Positions 1 through 11,017 of a stretch of DNA of 64,000 nucleotides are shown here, piece after piece (the first letter of the stretch is position 1; every line of letters begins with the position of its first letter). Under the pieces are notes generated by a model that was not told the origin of the DNA, did not search any database, and saw only the letters and a list, made by a program, of their open reading frames with translations. Source of the stretch: Parasphingopyxis algicola (GTDB lineage Bacteria; Pseudomonadota; Alphaproteobacteria; Sphingomonadales; Sphingomonadaceae); assembly GCF_013378075.1 (NCBI RefSeq), contig NZ_CP051131.1, forward strand, positions 620,001 to 684,000, given 5' to 3'. A program made the position numbers and the translations under genes.

Positions 1-1
1 G

Positions 2-1309
2 AAGGACACGCTGTTCGTCCAGGACCTCCACGGCGGATCGCAGCCCGACCACCGCGTCCGGGTCCGCGTCATCAACGAACTCGCCTGGCACAATCTCTTC
101 ATCCGCACCTTGCTGTGCCGTCCCGAGGAGAGCGAACTGGCCGGGTTCGAGCCCGAATATACGATCATCGACCTGCCCAGCTTCCGCGCCGATCCCGAGC
201 GTCACGGCACGCGGTCGGAAACCGTCGTCGCGGTCAATCTCTCCGAAAAGCTGATCCTGATCGGCGGCACCAAATATGCCGGCGAAATGAAGAAGTCGGT
301 GTTCGGCATCCTCAACTACAAGCTGCCGGCGGACGGCATCATGCCGATGCACTGTTCGGCGAATATCGGCCCGGAAGGCGATACCGCGATCTTCTTCGGC
401 CTGTCGGGCACCGGCAAGACGACGCTGTCGGCCGATGCGAGCCGCACGCTGATCGGCGACGACGAACATGGCTGGTCCGATACCGCGGTCTTCAATTTCG
501 AGGGCGGTTGCTATGCCAAGATGATCCGGCTGTCCGAAGAGGCCGAGCCGGAAATCTACGCAACGACGCGCCGTTTCGGCACGGTCCTGGAAAATGTCGT
601 CATGGACCCGGCGACGCGGGAACTCGATTTCGACGATTCGAGCCTCGCGGAGAACAGCCGGGGCGCCTATCCGATCGACTTCATTCCGAACAGCTCGGAA
701 GAAAATCTCGGCCCGGTACCCAAGAACGTCATCATGCTGACCGCCGATGCGTTCGGCGTTCTGCCGCCGATCGCGCGGCTGACGCCCGACCAGGCCATGT
801 ATCACTTCCTTTCCGGCTACACGGCCAAGGTCGCCGGCACCGAAATCGGCGTGACCGAACCCGAAGCGACCTTCTCGACCTGTTTCGGCGCACCCTTCAT
901 GCCGCGCCATCCGAGCGTCTACGGCAACCTGCTCAAGGAACGGATCGCCAAGGGCGGCGTCAGATGCTGGCTCGTCAACACGGGCTGGACCGGCGGCAAA
1001 TACGGCGTCGGCAACCGCATGCCGATCAAGGCGACGCGCGCGCTGCTCAATGCGGCGCTCGACGGCAGCCTCAACGATGCCGAATTCCGCACCGATCCCA
1101 ATTTCGGGTTCGATGTGCCGGTTTCGGTGCCCAATCTCGAAAAACTGGGCGTCGACGACGCGATCCTCGATCCGCGCGGCACCTGGGACGATCCCGAAGC
1201 CTATGACGAGATGGCCGCCAAGCTCGTCGGGCTGTTCATCGACAATTTCGCCCAGTTCGAAGAGCATGTCGATCAGGGCGTCCGCGAAGCGGCACCGACA
1301 CCGGCCTGA
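2..1309 (+). CDS. pckA: Phosphoenolpyruvate carboxykinase (ATP), 5'-truncated by window edge
   Basis: The reading frame is open from base 2 and encodes the last 435 residues. Full-length ATP-type enzymes are about 530 residues, so roughly 95 N-terminal residues lie outside the window. The enzyme converts oxaloacetate plus ATP to PEP plus CO2 plus ADP in gluconeogenesis, in the cytoplasm. Visible signatures are the early block [12 protein letters not shown], the phosphate-binding loop [13 protein letters not shown], the second kinase motif [11 protein letters not shown] and the PEPCK block [10 protein letters not shown]. The ATG at 110 is internal because conserved family sequence continues upstream of it. 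The gene ends three bases before the convergent nfeD-like gene. Identification rests on motif order and is very secure. Confidence 0.97.
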   Translation, partial: KDTLFVQDLHGGSQPDHRVRVRVINELAWHNLFIRTLLCRPEESELAGFEPEYTIIDLPSFRADPERHGTRSETVVAVNLSEKLILIGGTKYAGEMKKSVFGILNYKLPADGIMPMHCSANIGPEGDTAIFFGLSGTGKTTLSADASRTLIGDDEHGWSDTAVFNFEGGCYAKMIRLSEEAEPEIYATTRRFGTVLENVVMDPATRELDFDDSSLAENSRGAYPIDFIPNSSEENLGPVPKNVIMLTADAFGVLPPIARLTPDQAMYHFLSGYTAKVAGTEIGVTEPEATFSTCFGAPFMPRHPSVYGNLLKERIAKGGVRCWLVNTGWTGGKYGVGNRMPIKATRALLNAALDGSLNDAEFRTDPNFGFDVPVSVPNLEKLGVDDAILDPRGTWDDPEAYDEMAAKLVGLFIDNFAQFEEHVDQGVREAAPTPA

Positions 1310-1312
1310 TCG

Positions 1313-1804
1313 TTACGAGCCGCTGCCGGATTCCGATCCCTCATCGGCGGGCAGCGCGTCGATCGGCTCGACGGCGAGCCGGTTGCCTTCCGCGCCGACG
1401 ATCCGCATCCGCGTGCCGACCGCCGCATCCGGCCCCGATGCCGACCAGACGCTGTCGCCGACCTTGACGCGGCCGAGGCCGCTCTCGATCGGTTCGACGA
1501 CCTCGACCGTCTGGCCGATCATCTGGGCGATCCGCGCGTTCAGCAGCGGCGCGCTCGAGAGGATCGGATAGACGTCGAACCAGCGTTTCGCGACATAGAC
1601 CGACGCGACCGAGGCCAGCGCGAAGATCAGCAATTGCAGCGGGAAAGACAGGGGCAGGGCGAAGCCCAGGATTCCAGTCAGGATCGCCGCGCCGCCGAGG
1701 AACATCAGATAGGCGCCGGGCGCGATCATCTCCGATATCAACAGGATTATCCCCAGGATAACCCACAGCATTTCGCTGCTCAATTCGATACCGCCGATAT
1801 TCAT
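1313..1804 (-). CDS. NfeD-like membrane protein
   Basis: The protein has 163 residues. Its N-terminal half is hydrophobic, with about three membrane segments between residues 10 and 75 (WVILGIILLISEM, YLMFLGGAAILTGIL, LLIFALASVASVYVA). A soluble C-terminal domain at roughly residues 90-150 resembles the OB-fold NfeD domain (GQTVEVVEPIESGLGRVKVG). Short NfeD proteins of this type pair with SPFH/stomatin proteins, and the gene lies six bases downstream of one here. The pair is probably one operon acting in membrane quality control or microdomain organisation. That role is inferred from the family and not shown by this sequence. Confidence 0.88.
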   Translation of the reverse strand: MNIGGIELSSEMLWVILGIILLISEMIAPGAYLMFLGGAAILTGILGFALPLSFPLQLLIFALASVASVYVAKRWFDVYPILSSAPLLNARIAQMIGQTVEVVEPIESGLGRVKVGDSVWSASGPDAAVGTRMRIVGAEGNRLAVEPIDALPADEGSESGSGS

Positions 1805-1810
1805 CTGCTC

Positions 1811-2782
1811 TTACCTCGATCCGCCCGACCGCGGCGGACGGCCGGATACGGCGATGCCATCCTCGGATTTGTCGCCAAAGGCGTCCTTGGTCATCTCGGC
1901 GATACCGCCCAGCGTCCCGATCAGCTGGGTCGCTTCGACCGGGAACAGGATCGTTTTCGCGTTAGGCGAGTTGGCGAAAGCTTCGACGGTTTTGACATAA
2001 TCCTGCGCGATGAAATAGTTGATCGCCTGCGCATTGCCGCCGGCGATCGCGTCCGACACCATCTGCGTCGCCTTGGCTTCTGCCTCCGCCTCGCGCTCGC
2101 GGGCCTCGGCATCGCGAAACGCCGCTTCGCGCCGGCCTTCGGCTTCGAGGATATTGGCCTGTTTTTCGCCTTCGGACCGCAGGATTTCGGAAGCCCGCGC
2201 GCCTTCGGCCTCCAGGATGGTAGCACGTTTTTCACGCTCTGCCTTCATCTGCCGCGCCATCGCATCGACGATATCGATTGGCGGGCGGATATCCTTGACC
2301 TCGACGCGGGTGATCTTGACGCCCCAGGGCGTGGTCGCATCGTCGACGACCGCGAGCAGCCGGGCGTTGATCTCGTCGCGCTTCGACAGGGTCTCGTCGA
2401 GATCCATCGAGCCCATGACGGTGCGCAGGTTCGTCGTCACGAGGTTGAGGATCGCATTGTAGAGATCCGACACCTCGTAAGCGGCCTTGGCGGCGTCGAG
2501 CACCTGGAAGAACACGACCCCGTCGGTCGAGATCATCGCATTGTCCTTGGTGATGATTTCCTGGCCCGGAATGTCGAGCACCTGCTCCATCATGTTCACC
2601 TTGCGGCCCACGCGATAGAAAAAGGGCATGAAGAAGTTGAAACCGGGGCGCGCGACGGTCGTGAACCGGCCGAAATATTCGATCGTGTAATTATACCCCT
2701 GGCGGACGATCTTGATCCCCATGACCACGAAAATGATCGCGAGCAGCGCGAGAAACATCACCACTCCGAAAAAACCTTCCAT
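1811..2782 (-). CDS. SPFH/Band 7 (stomatin-like, QmcA-type) membrane protein
   Basis: The protein has 323 residues. The start chosen is the ATG at 2782, preceded by GGAAGGAG about nine bases upstream. The frame stays open further upstream, but that stretch reads as non-membrane, non-conserved sequence. An N-terminal transmembrane helix (residues 3-22) is followed by a Band 7 domain at about 25-200, with RFTTVARPGFNFFMPF and IDIVDAMARQMKAEREKRA. Next comes an Ala/Glu-rich coiled coil at about 200-260 with repeated ILEAEG and ILRSEG units. Such proteins oligomerise on the inner membrane and are linked to FtsH-type proteolysis. It is the first gene of a two-gene unit with the NfeD-like gene. Confidence 0.92.
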   Translation of the reverse strand: MEGFFGVVMFLALLAIIFVVMGIKIVRQGYNYTIEYFGRFTTVARPGFNFFMPFFYRVGRKVNMMEQVLDIPGQEIITKDNAMISTDGVVFFQVLDAAKAAYEVSDLYNAILNLVTTNLRTVMGSMDLDETLSKRDEINARLLAVVDDATTPWGVKITRVEVKDIRPPIDIVDAMARQMKAEREKRATILEAEGARASEILRSEGEKQANILEAEGRREAAFRDAEAREREAEAEAKATQMVSDAIAGGNAQAINYFIAQDYVKTVEAFANSPNAKTILFPVEATQLIGTLGGIAEMTKDAFGDKSEDGIAVSGRPPRSGGSR

Positions 2783-2955
2783 CACACCGCTCCTTCCGAC
2801 AATCCGACCTCTGCTGTGCATATTGGGCGCAATCGCGGAGGCTGCCAAGGTGTAATCGGGTGGCAGCTCGGCCATTGATAGAGAGGGGACGCGGTTCGTC
2901 GAACCGCCGCTCATAGCGGCTTGCCCGGCGCCCGGCCGGCTGCCATGGACCGGCC

Positions 2956-4437
2956 ATGGCTTTACGACTGTTCGCCGCGTTCGCGGCCCTGTTCCTTCTC
3001 GTTCCCGCAAACGCGCAAACCCTTCCGACGGAAGCGGATTTGCGCCGACATATCGAAATTCTGGCGAGCGACGATTTCGAGGGACGCCAGCCCGGCACCG
3101 CGGGCGAAGCGCTGGCGGTGAGCTATATCGCCGCCGCGCTCTCCAATGCCGGCCTGCTGCCCGGTTATCGCGGCAATTATTTCCAGCCTGTCGCGCTAAT
3201 CAGCCGTGCGGACGGCTCGGTGACGCTGCGCAGCGACGGTCCGGCCGGCGCGCGGACGCATGGCGGCGAGATGCTGGCGCTGGGGACGCGCGAGCGGATC
3301 ACGCTCGACAATCTGCCGCTGACCTTTGTCGGTTATGCAATCGATATCGGCGAGGACGACGGCGGCGCGATGGGCGCGCTGCGGTTCGACGGCCAGGCCG
3401 TGCTGCTGCTCGGCGGCGCGCCCGAAGGCGCCGGCACGACACCCTCCTATCGACGGCGGATCGCCTTCTTCCGGGAGCGCGGTGCGGCCGCGATTATCGT
3501 CATCGTCGAGCCCGACCTGCCCTGGGACGCCGCGGTGACCGGTATGCGGTTCCGCCAGACCTATCTCGCCTCGCACCGCCTCGCACCCGTCGAGGCGATC
3601 CTGTCGACCCCGACCGCCGATGCGATATTGAGCGATATCGGGCAGTCGCGGGAAACGCTTGCCGCAACGGCAGCGGCGCCCGGATTCGCGTCGGTCACGC
3701 TCGATCTCGCGGTCGGCTTCGACGTGACGACGATCATCGACCGCTATGACGGAATCAATGTCGTCGCGCGATTGCCGGGCACCGGCGAAACGGACGAAAC
3801 GGTCCTGTTCTCGGCGCATCACGATCATTTCGGCATCTGCCGGCCGGACAGCGACGAGGACCGGATCTGCAACGGAGCCGTCGACAATGCGAGCGGCACG
3901 GCGGCGCTGATCGAAACGGCGCGCGCACTGGCCCAGGGCGCCCCGCCGGTCCGCGATATCCTGTTCCTGACCACGACTGCCGAGGAGGACGGACTGCTCG
4001 GCGCGCGGGCCTTTGTCGCACAGCCACCCGTGCCGCTCGACACGATCGTGGCCGTCTTCAACCTCGATACGATCGCGATCGCGCCCGCCGGCGCGGCGGT
4101 CGGCATCATCGGGCGCGGCATGACGCCGCTCGACACGCTGATCGACGCGGTCGCGGCGGAAAACGGCCGCACGATCGACACCAGCACCGATATCAACGGC
4201 TTCGTCCGGCGCAACGACGGCTGGGCCTTTCTGGAGCAAGGCGTGCCCGCGGTAATGGCGGGCGGCTCGTTCACCGATCCCGAGCTGCTCAACGCGTTCC
4301 TGCGCGGGCCGTATCACGGGCCGGACGACGAGATCGAGGATCTCGAACTCGGCGGCGCGCTGGAGGACACCTGGCTCCACATCGCGCTCGGCCGGGCTTT
4401 TTCCGATCCGGCCCGATATCCGTCCCCTCGGCGCTAG
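2956..4437 (+). CDS. Secreted M28-family metallopeptidase
   Basis: The protein has 493 residues. Residues 1-20 form a signal peptide (hydrophobic FAAFAALFLLVP, cleavage near ANA|Q), so it acts outside the cytoplasm. The M28 zinc-peptidase domain occupies the C-terminal half. Candidate zinc ligands and catalytic residues are in SAHHDHFGIC, GAVDNASGTAALIE and TTAEEDGLLGARAF. The region from about 90 to 260 resembles the protease-associated (PA) domain often inserted in secreted M28 aminopeptidases. No good ribosome binding site precedes the ATG. The gene is divergent from the SPFH gene. The precise substrate cannot be read from sequence; release of N-terminal amino acids is the family expectation. 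Confidence 0.9.
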   Translation: MALRLFAAFAALFLLVPANAQTLPTEADLRRHIEILASDDFEGRQPGTAGEALAVSYIAAALSNAGLLPGYRGNYFQPVALISRADGSVTLRSDGPAGARTHGGEMLALGTRERITLDNLPLTFVGYAIDIGEDDGGAMGALRFDGQAVLLLGGAPEGAGTTPSYRRRIAFFRERGAAAIIVIVEPDLPWDAAVTGMRFRQTYLASHRLAPVEAILSTPTADAILSDIGQSRETLAATAAAPGFASVTLDLAVGFDVTTIIDRYDGINVVARLPGTGETDETVLFSAHHDHFGICRPDSDEDRICNGAVDNASGTAALIETARALAQGAPPVRDILFLTTTAEEDGLLGARAFVAQPPVPLDTIVAVFNLDTIAIAPAGAAVGIIGRGMTPLDTLIDAVAAENGRTIDTSTDINGFVRRNDGWAFLEQGVPAVMAGGSFTDPELLNAFLRGPYHGPDDEIEDLELGGALEDTWLHIALGRAFSDPARYPSPRR

Positions 4438-5958
<1,521 letters not shown>

Positions 5959-5991
5959 TGCGTTGACGCGGATCCGCGCCGACGGCCTGAA

Positions 5992-7176
5992 ATGACACCC
6001 GCCGCGCGTCTGCAGGCGGCGATCGAGCTGCTCGACGACATCATCGCCGCGGCAAGGGGCAACGGCGCGGCCGCCGATACGCTCATCAAGCGCTATTTCC
6101 GCGACCGACGCTATGCCGGATCGAAGGACCGGCGCGCGGTCCGCGATCTCGTCTATCGCGCGATCCGCCGCTACGGCGAGGCGCCCGTCAACGGCCGCGC
6201 GGCGATGGTCGGGCTGGCGCAGGACGAGCCGGCGCTGCGCGACCTGTTCGACGGCTCGGTCTATGGGCCGGCGCCGCTCGGAGAAAACGAGGTCGGCGCG
6301 CTGCCGACTGATATGCCGCAATGGCTGCTCGCGAGCTTCGCCGATACCCTCGACGAAACCGATATCGACAGTCTGACCGGCCGCGCGCCGCTCGATATCC
6401 GGGTCAATCTCGGGCGAACCTCGCGGGAAGCCGTGCTCGACCAGCTCGACGGAGCCGAGGCCGGAAAGCTGAGCCCCTCGGCGGTGCGACTGCCGCAGGG
6501 CTTTCCGATCGAGCAGCACGCACTGTGGCGCGAAGGCCTGGCCGAAATCCAGGACGAGGGCAGCCAGTATATCGTCGACCGATGCGCGGCCGAACCGGGG
6601 ATGACGGTTGTCGATCTGTGCGCCGGGGCAGGGGGCAAGACGCTGGCGCTGCATGACCGGATGGGCGGCGAAGGACGGCTGATCGCCTGCGACGTCGACC
6701 GCAAACGCCTGTCGCGGCTCGCGCCGCGCGCGGCGAGGGCCGGGATGACGGGGATCGAGACCCGGTTGCTCGATCCGGGCAAGGAAAACGCCGCGCTGGC
6801 CGATATCACGGATGCGGCGGATATCGTGCTGGTCGACGCGCCGTGCAGCGGCACCGGCACCTGGCGGCGCAATCCCGAGGCGCGCTGGCGGCTCGATGCG
6901 CAGGCGATCGCCCGCTATGCCGCGCTCCAGGCGCAGCTGCTCGAAACCGCCGCGCCTCTTGTAAAGCCCGGCGGTTTTCTGGTTTACATCGTCTGTTCGC
7001 TTCTGGCGCGAGAAGGGGAAGGGCAAATCGCACATTTCCTGCAAAGTCGTTCGGATTTCAGCAAGGTGGACCCTGCTAACGATCAGGCGGTCGCGTCGGG
7101 AGACGGCTTCGTCCTCACGCCGGCGCGCCTCGGAACGGACGGGTTTTTCTTCGCAAGGCTGCAACGGTCATGCTAG
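5992..7176 (+). CDS. RsmB/NOP-family SAM-dependent RNA methyltransferase
   Basis: The protein has 394 residues. The N-terminal third resembles the NusB-like RNA-binding region of RsmB. The C-terminal part is a Rossmann methyltransferase with the SAM-binding block [15 protein letters not shown], the cysteine motif [16 protein letters not shown] and the second cysteine block [12 protein letters not shown], all typical of m5C RNA methyltransferases. The likely substrate is 16S rRNA, but the family also contains tRNA enzymes, so no gene symbol is given. Its end overlaps an ATG at 7170, but the better-supported start of the next gene is 7209. Confidence 0.9.
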   Translation: MTPAARLQAAIELLDDIIAAARGNGAAADTLIKRYFRDRRYAGSKDRRAVRDLVYRAIRRYGEAPVNGRAAMVGLAQDEPALRDLFDGSVYGPAPLGENEVGALPTDMPQWLLASFADTLDETDIDSLTGRAPLDIRVNLGRTSREAVLDQLDGAEAGKLSPSAVRLPQGFPIEQHALWREGLAEIQDEGSQYIVDRCAAEPGMTVVDLCAGAGGKTLALHDRMGGEGRLIACDVDRKRLSRLAPRAARAGMTGIETRLLDPGKENAALADITDAADIVLVDAPCSGTGTWRRNPEARWRLDAQAIARYAALQAQLLETAAPLVKPGGFLVYIVCSLLAREGEGQIAHFLQSRSDFSKVDPANDQAVASGDGFVLTPARLGTDGFFFARLQRSC

Positions 7177-7208
7177 AAGATCGCAAGGAAACTGTAACGG
7201 AGCTCATC

Positions 7209-7727
7209 ATGCGCTTTTCGCCGCTCGCCATCGCAATCTCCCTGACGCTCGCCACGGTATCGAGCGGCGTGCACGGCCAACGGGGCGATGACGACATCAA
7301 TCCGCGCTCGGTGGCGCTGGTCGAGGCGGGACGCGCGGCACTTGCGGACGGCGACGCGCAGCGTGCGGCCGATCTGGTCGAAAGCGCGCTCGCGGTCGAT
7401 CCGCGCAACCGCGACGGGTTCATCGCACTGGCGGAGATTTCCGAGGCCAATGGCCTGCCGGGCAAGGCAATCCGCTTCTATCGCCAGGCGTTGACCATCG
7501 ATCCGAACGATCTCGCGGCGCTCGAAGGCCAGGGCAGGGTGCTCGTCAGCCGGGGCGCGGTCGAGCGTGCGCGCCGCAATCTCGTGCGCATCGAGGCCCT
7601 GTGTGAGATCGAATGTGCCGAAGCGACGACTCTGGCCGCGGCGATCGCAAGCGGTCCGCCGGCGCGGATGGCGGCGCAGCAGGCCGTGGCACCGGTTCCC
7701 GAGGCCGAAGAAGTGATTACGCCCTAA
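7209..7727 (+). CDS. Secreted or periplasmic tetratricopeptide-repeat protein
   Basis: The protein has 172 residues. The start was placed at the ATG at 7209 because GGAG lies six bases upstream and the resulting N-terminus ([20 protein letters not shown]) is a clear signal peptide. An ATG at 7170 in the same frame would bury that signal. TPR-like helices span roughly residues 30-125, with repeat signatures [18 protein letters not shown] and [13 protein letters not shown]-like spacing ending in DPN. The C-terminal tail is Ala/Pro-rich. No enzyme motif is present, so it is probably a small scaffold or assembly factor. The last four bases overlap the end of the convergent rsmA. Confidence 0.75.
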   Translation: MRFSPLAIAISLTLATVSSGVHGQRGDDDINPRSVALVEAGRAALADGDAQRAADLVESALAVDPRNRDGFIALAEISEANGLPGKAIRFYRQALTIDPNDLAALEGQGRVLVSRGAVERARRNLVRIEALCEIECAEATTLAAAIASGPPARMAAQQAVAPVPEAEEVITP

Positions 7728-8548
7728 GCCGCGTCGATGGCGCGGGCCAGCGCGACATAATCGCCGACCTCTAGCGTTTCCGCGCGACGCGTTTCGTCGA
7801 TTCCCAATTCTTCCAATGATTGATGTGCATGTGGCACGTTTTTGAGACTTTGCCGCAGCATTTTACGACGCTGGCCGAAAGCGGCCTGGGTGACGGCACC
7901 GATCGTTTCGACGCGCACGCCCTCCGGCGCGGTTTCCGGCACGATATGGACGACTGCCGACATCACCTTGGGCGGCGGGACGAAGGCCGAACGGTGCACT
8001 TTCAGCGCGATACTGGCCGCGGATCGCCACTGTGCGAGGATCGAAAGCCGTCCATAGGCGGCATCGCCGGGACCGGCGACGATGCGCCGTGCCACTTCCT
8101 CCTGGAACATCAAGGTCAGCGACCGCCACCAGGGCGGCCATTCGGCGACCGTGAGCCAGCGAACCAGCAAGGCCGTGCCGATATTGTAGGGCAGGTTGGC
8201 GACGATATGCGCGCCGCTTGCGCCCGCCGCCGGCTCGTCGATCGCCATCGCGTCGCCGGACACCAGCGCGAGCTGCCCTGGGAAATGCTCCGCCAGCTCG
8301 TTCAGCGCCGCAATGCACCGGTCGTCGCGCTCCACGGCAATGACGTGAGCGCCTGCGGCCAGCAGCGCGCGGGTGAGGCCGCCCGGTCCCGGGCCGACCT
8401 CGTAGACGGTCCCGCCCGCCAGATCGCCCGGGATCGTGGCGATCCGGGCGAGCAACTGGCCGTCGAGAAGGAAATTCTGACCGAGCGCCTTGTTCGCCCG
8501 CAGCCCGTGCCGGGCGATGACCTCACGCAGCGGCGGGAGCGCCGTCAC
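7724..8548 (-). CDS. rsmA: 16S rRNA (adenine1518/1519-N6)-dimethyltransferase
   Basis: The protein has 274 residues, the usual RsmA/KsgA length. It dimethylates two adjacent adenosines in the terminal hairpin of 16S rRNA late in 30S assembly. The motifs are present in order: ALGQNFLLD near the N-terminus, the SAM loop [15 protein letters not shown], the ribose-binding acidic position in [10 protein letters not shown], and the catalytic [11 protein letters not shown]. It is the last gene of lptD-surA-pdxA-rsmA. Its start overlaps the pdxA stop by four bases (ATGA), so translation is probably coupled. Confidence 0.96.
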   Translation of the reverse strand: MTALPPLREVIARHGLRANKALGQNFLLDGQLLARIATIPGDLAGGTVYEVGPGPGGLTRALLAAGAHVIAVERDDRCIAALNELAEHFPGQLALVSGDAMAIDEPAAGASGAHIVANLPYNIGTALLVRWLTVAEWPPWWRSLTLMFQEEVARRIVAGPGDAAYGRLSILAQWRSAASIALKVHRSAFVPPPKVMSAVVHIVPETAPEGVRVETIGAVTQAAFGQRRKMLRQSLKNVPHAHQSLEELGIDETRRAETLEVGDYVALARAIDAA

Positions 8549-9549
8549 GCAGCGACGCTGCCTTCGTAGATCACCCGCTGTTCGGCGCAGAAACTGGCGA
8601 GGCTGATCGCCGCGATCGTCGCGCCCGGATTGGCCTTGTCCTCGCCCGCAATCTCGAAGGCCGTGCCATGATCGGGCGACGTGCGGACGATCGGCAGGCC
8701 GAGGGTCAGGTTGACGCCCTCGTCGAAATGGAGGGTCTTGAGCGGGATCAGCGCCTGGTCGTGATAGAGGCAGAGCGCGACGTCATATTGCGTCCGCGCC
8801 GCCTCGTGAAACATCGTGTCGGCGGCAAACGGCCCGCGGGCGTCATATCCTTCCTCGCGCAACTGGACGATCGCCGGTTCGAGGAAATCGATCTCCTCGC
8901 GCCCCAGGGCGCCGAACTCGCCCGCATGCGGGTTGAGCCCGGCAAAGGCGAGGCGCGGGTTCGCGATCCCGAAATTCCGCGCCATGCCGCGCGCGGCGGC
9001 CCGGCCCTTGTTGACGATGAGTTCCACCGAAATGACATCGGGCACGTCCCGGAGCGGTATGTGCGTGGTGATCGGCACCGTCTTCAAGGATGGCCCGGCG
9101 AGCATCATCGCGGCGTTTTCGCGCGCGACACCGCACCGTTCGGCGACAAATTCGGTCTGCCCGGCATGGGAGAAGCCGATATCGTAGAGCCGGTTCTTCG
9201 AAACCGGGCCCGTGACGACCGCCTGCGCCGCGCCGGAGCGGGCAAGGCCTACTGCCAGCTCGAGCGAATCGAGAGCGCAGCGCGCGCCCTCGGGCGTCGG
9301 AAACCCGGGCTTCGTCTGTTCTCCGCTTTCGACCGCCAGCAGCGGCAGGGCGCGATCGAACGCCGCGGCTGCCTCGTCCGGAGAACCGATCCGCTCGACC
9401 GGGCCGTCCCAGACGGCGCTCAGCGAACCCGGATCGCCGACGGCAAAAAACGGTTTCAGGTCATAGGTCTGGCGCCGCGCCCAGCTTTTTCCCGTAATTT
9501 CGGGCCCGATACCCGCCGGATCGCCCAGTGAGACTGCTATCGGCGTCAT
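8545..9549 (-). CDS. pdxA: 4-hydroxythreonine-4-phosphate dehydrogenase
   Basis: The protein has 334 residues. PdxA oxidises 4-phosphohydroxy-L-threonine with NAD(P)+ in the DXP-dependent route to pyridoxal phosphate. The recognised blocks are [12 protein letters not shown] at the N-terminus, [15 protein letters not shown], the metal-binding histidine regions [21 protein letters not shown] and [14 protein letters not shown]. The gene is third in the conserved lptD-surA-pdxA-rsmA order and starts 13 bases after surA. The dxr gene elsewhere in this window makes an isoprenoid precursor from DXP, the metabolite also used for the vitamin B6 ring. Confidence 0.96.
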   Translation of the reverse strand: MTPIAVSLGDPAGIGPEITGKSWARRQTYDLKPFFAVGDPGSLSAVWDGPVERIGSPDEAAAAFDRALPLLAVESGEQTKPGFPTPEGARCALDSLELAVGLARSGAAQAVVTGPVSKNRLYDIGFSHAGQTEFVAERCGVARENAAMMLAGPSLKTVPITTHIPLRDVPDVISVELIVNKGRAAARGMARNFGIANPRLAFAGLNPHAGEFGALGREEIDFLEPAIVQLREEGYDARGPFAADTMFHEAARTQYDVALCLYHDQALIPLKTLHFDEGVNLTLGLPIVRTSPDHGTAFEIAGEDKANPGATIAAISLASFCAEQRVIYEGSVAA

Positions 9550-9562
9550 GGCGAAACCGGCC

Positions 9563-10906
9563 TCAGCGATATTCGATGACCGCGTCGCGCCGCAGGTCGC
9601 GCAGATAGCGCCGTGCCCGGCGGTCGGCCCGTTCCTGTTCGAGACGTGCCATGATCACGTCCGCATCCGGTTCCGCACTCGCCGGCGGGTCGTCGCGGCC
9701 GCACAGCACGAGTACGCGGACGCCGTCCGTAAGCGAGCCGAAGGGCGCGGTCGCCTCGCCGACCTGCAGATTGCCGATATTGCGCTGGAGCACCTCGGGC
9801 AGGTCGCCAAGCCGGACACCGTCATTCTGCACGATCTCGCCGCCCAGATCGACGGCGATCGTGTTGGCCACACCGCATCCGCCACCGGCCTGGGTGGCCG
9901 ATGACAGTGCCTCGATCTGGGGTTCGGCCACGGCGCGTGTCGTGCCTGGCGGAAACGTCAGCGTGATCTGCGTGAGGCTCAACACCGCGTCGCGCGGGTT
10001 GCCGACGAGAATCTGCCGCTGATCGATCAGCGCGATGATCGAAAAGCCGCCCGGGATCGGAATCGGCTGGCTGACTCCGCCGACCGGCATCTGCGTCACG
10101 ACCGCCGCGAGTTCCGGCGGCAGCTGGGCCGGCTGCAACCAGCCGAGATCGCCACCGACCGCCGCGGTCGACGCCTGGGAAAACTGCCGAGCATAGGCTT
10201 GGAACGAGCCGCCGGACTGGATCTGCTCGAGAATGCGCCGGGCGCCGTCGAGCATTTCGGCCTCATTGTCCGGCCGGGCCGGCAGATAGATTTCGGCGAC
10301 TCGATATTCCGTCTGGCCGCGCGACGCTTCCAGCCGTTCCACGATCGCCTGTACCTCGGCGTCGCTGACGCCGACGGTAGGATTCACGTATCGCCGCAAA
10401 AGCCGGCGCCACGCCAGCTCGCCTTGAATCTGGCGCTTCATCGACCGCGCCGAACTTCCCTGCGTCCTCAGAAAGTCGGAGAATTGATCGGGCGAGGCAT
10501 TCGAGCGCTGCGCGACCTGCGCGAACGTCGCATCGACATCGGCGGACGGGATCTGGATGTCGTTGGCCCGGGCTTCCTGGATCTGCAGCGTCTCGTCGAT
10601 CAGGTTGCGGACGATCTGCATGCGCAGCCGCTGGCGCTCCTCGTCGCTGATCTGCGCGGCGCTGTTCGCCGCGAGAAACAGATTGAGCCGGTGATCGACA
10701 TCGGTGCGGGTGACGATCTCGCCATTCACGATCGCCGTCGGTTTGCGGATGTTCGGATCGCGTTCGCCGAACACCGTGAAGGTGGACGGCAGATCGAGCT
10801 GCGCCGCAGTATTGGCCATTGCATCGTCGGCCGTCTGGGTCGCCCCCTGTGAGGTTGCGAGCGTCGCAAGGCCCGCAATTGCGAATATCTTGATGGTCCG
10901 GCGCAT
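9563..10906 (-). CDS. surA: Periplasmic peptidyl-prolyl isomerase / outer-membrane protein chaperone SurA
   Basis: The protein has 447 residues. The ATG at 10906 has GAGG seven bases upstream and gives the signal peptide MRRTIKIFAIAGLATLATSQ. In-frame ATGs at 10933 and 10951 have poorer ribosome binding sites. A SurA N-terminal helical domain (about 50-190, with LRMQIVRNLIDETLQIQEA) is followed by a parvulin domain at about 210-310 (VAEIYLPAR, ARQFSQASTAAVGGDLGWL, GGFSIIALIDQR). A second, more divergent parvulin-like region follows at about 315-420. SurA escorts unfolded outer-membrane proteins to BamA, which is also in this window. The lptD-surA pairing is conserved. Confidence 0.92.
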   Translation of the reverse strand: MRRTIKIFAIAGLATLATSQGATQTADDAMANTAAQLDLPSTFTVFGERDPNIRKPTAIVNGEIVTRTDVDHRLNLFLAANSAAQISDEERQRLRMQIVRNLIDETLQIQEARANDIQIPSADVDATFAQVAQRSNASPDQFSDFLRTQGSSARSMKRQIQGELAWRRLLRRYVNPTVGVSDAEVQAIVERLEASRGQTEYRVAEIYLPARPDNEAEMLDGARRILEQIQSGGSFQAYARQFSQASTAAVGGDLGWLQPAQLPPELAAVVTQMPVGGVSQPIPIPGGFSIIALIDQRQILVGNPRDAVLSLTQITLTFPPGTTRAVAEPQIEALSSATQAGGGCGVANTIAVDLGGEIVQNDGVRLGDLPEVLQRNIGNLQVGEATAPFGSLTDGVRVLVLCGRDDPPASAEPDADVIMARLEQERADRRARRYLRDLRRDAVIEYR

Positions 10907-11017
10907 TCCGCGCCCTCGAAACTGTTCACGCATTATTTTAAAGAATCCCATATCTGCCGAGGCCCTAGGCCAGCATCTGTATCGCCTCTATTAGAACGAA
11001 TGTTCCTGAACCACAGC

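Noticed and set aside
2783-3010. Longer start for the SPFH protein
   Set aside because: The ATG at 2782 has a strong Shine-Dalgarno and begins the membrane helix; the upstream residues are not SPFH-like and overlap the M28 gene.
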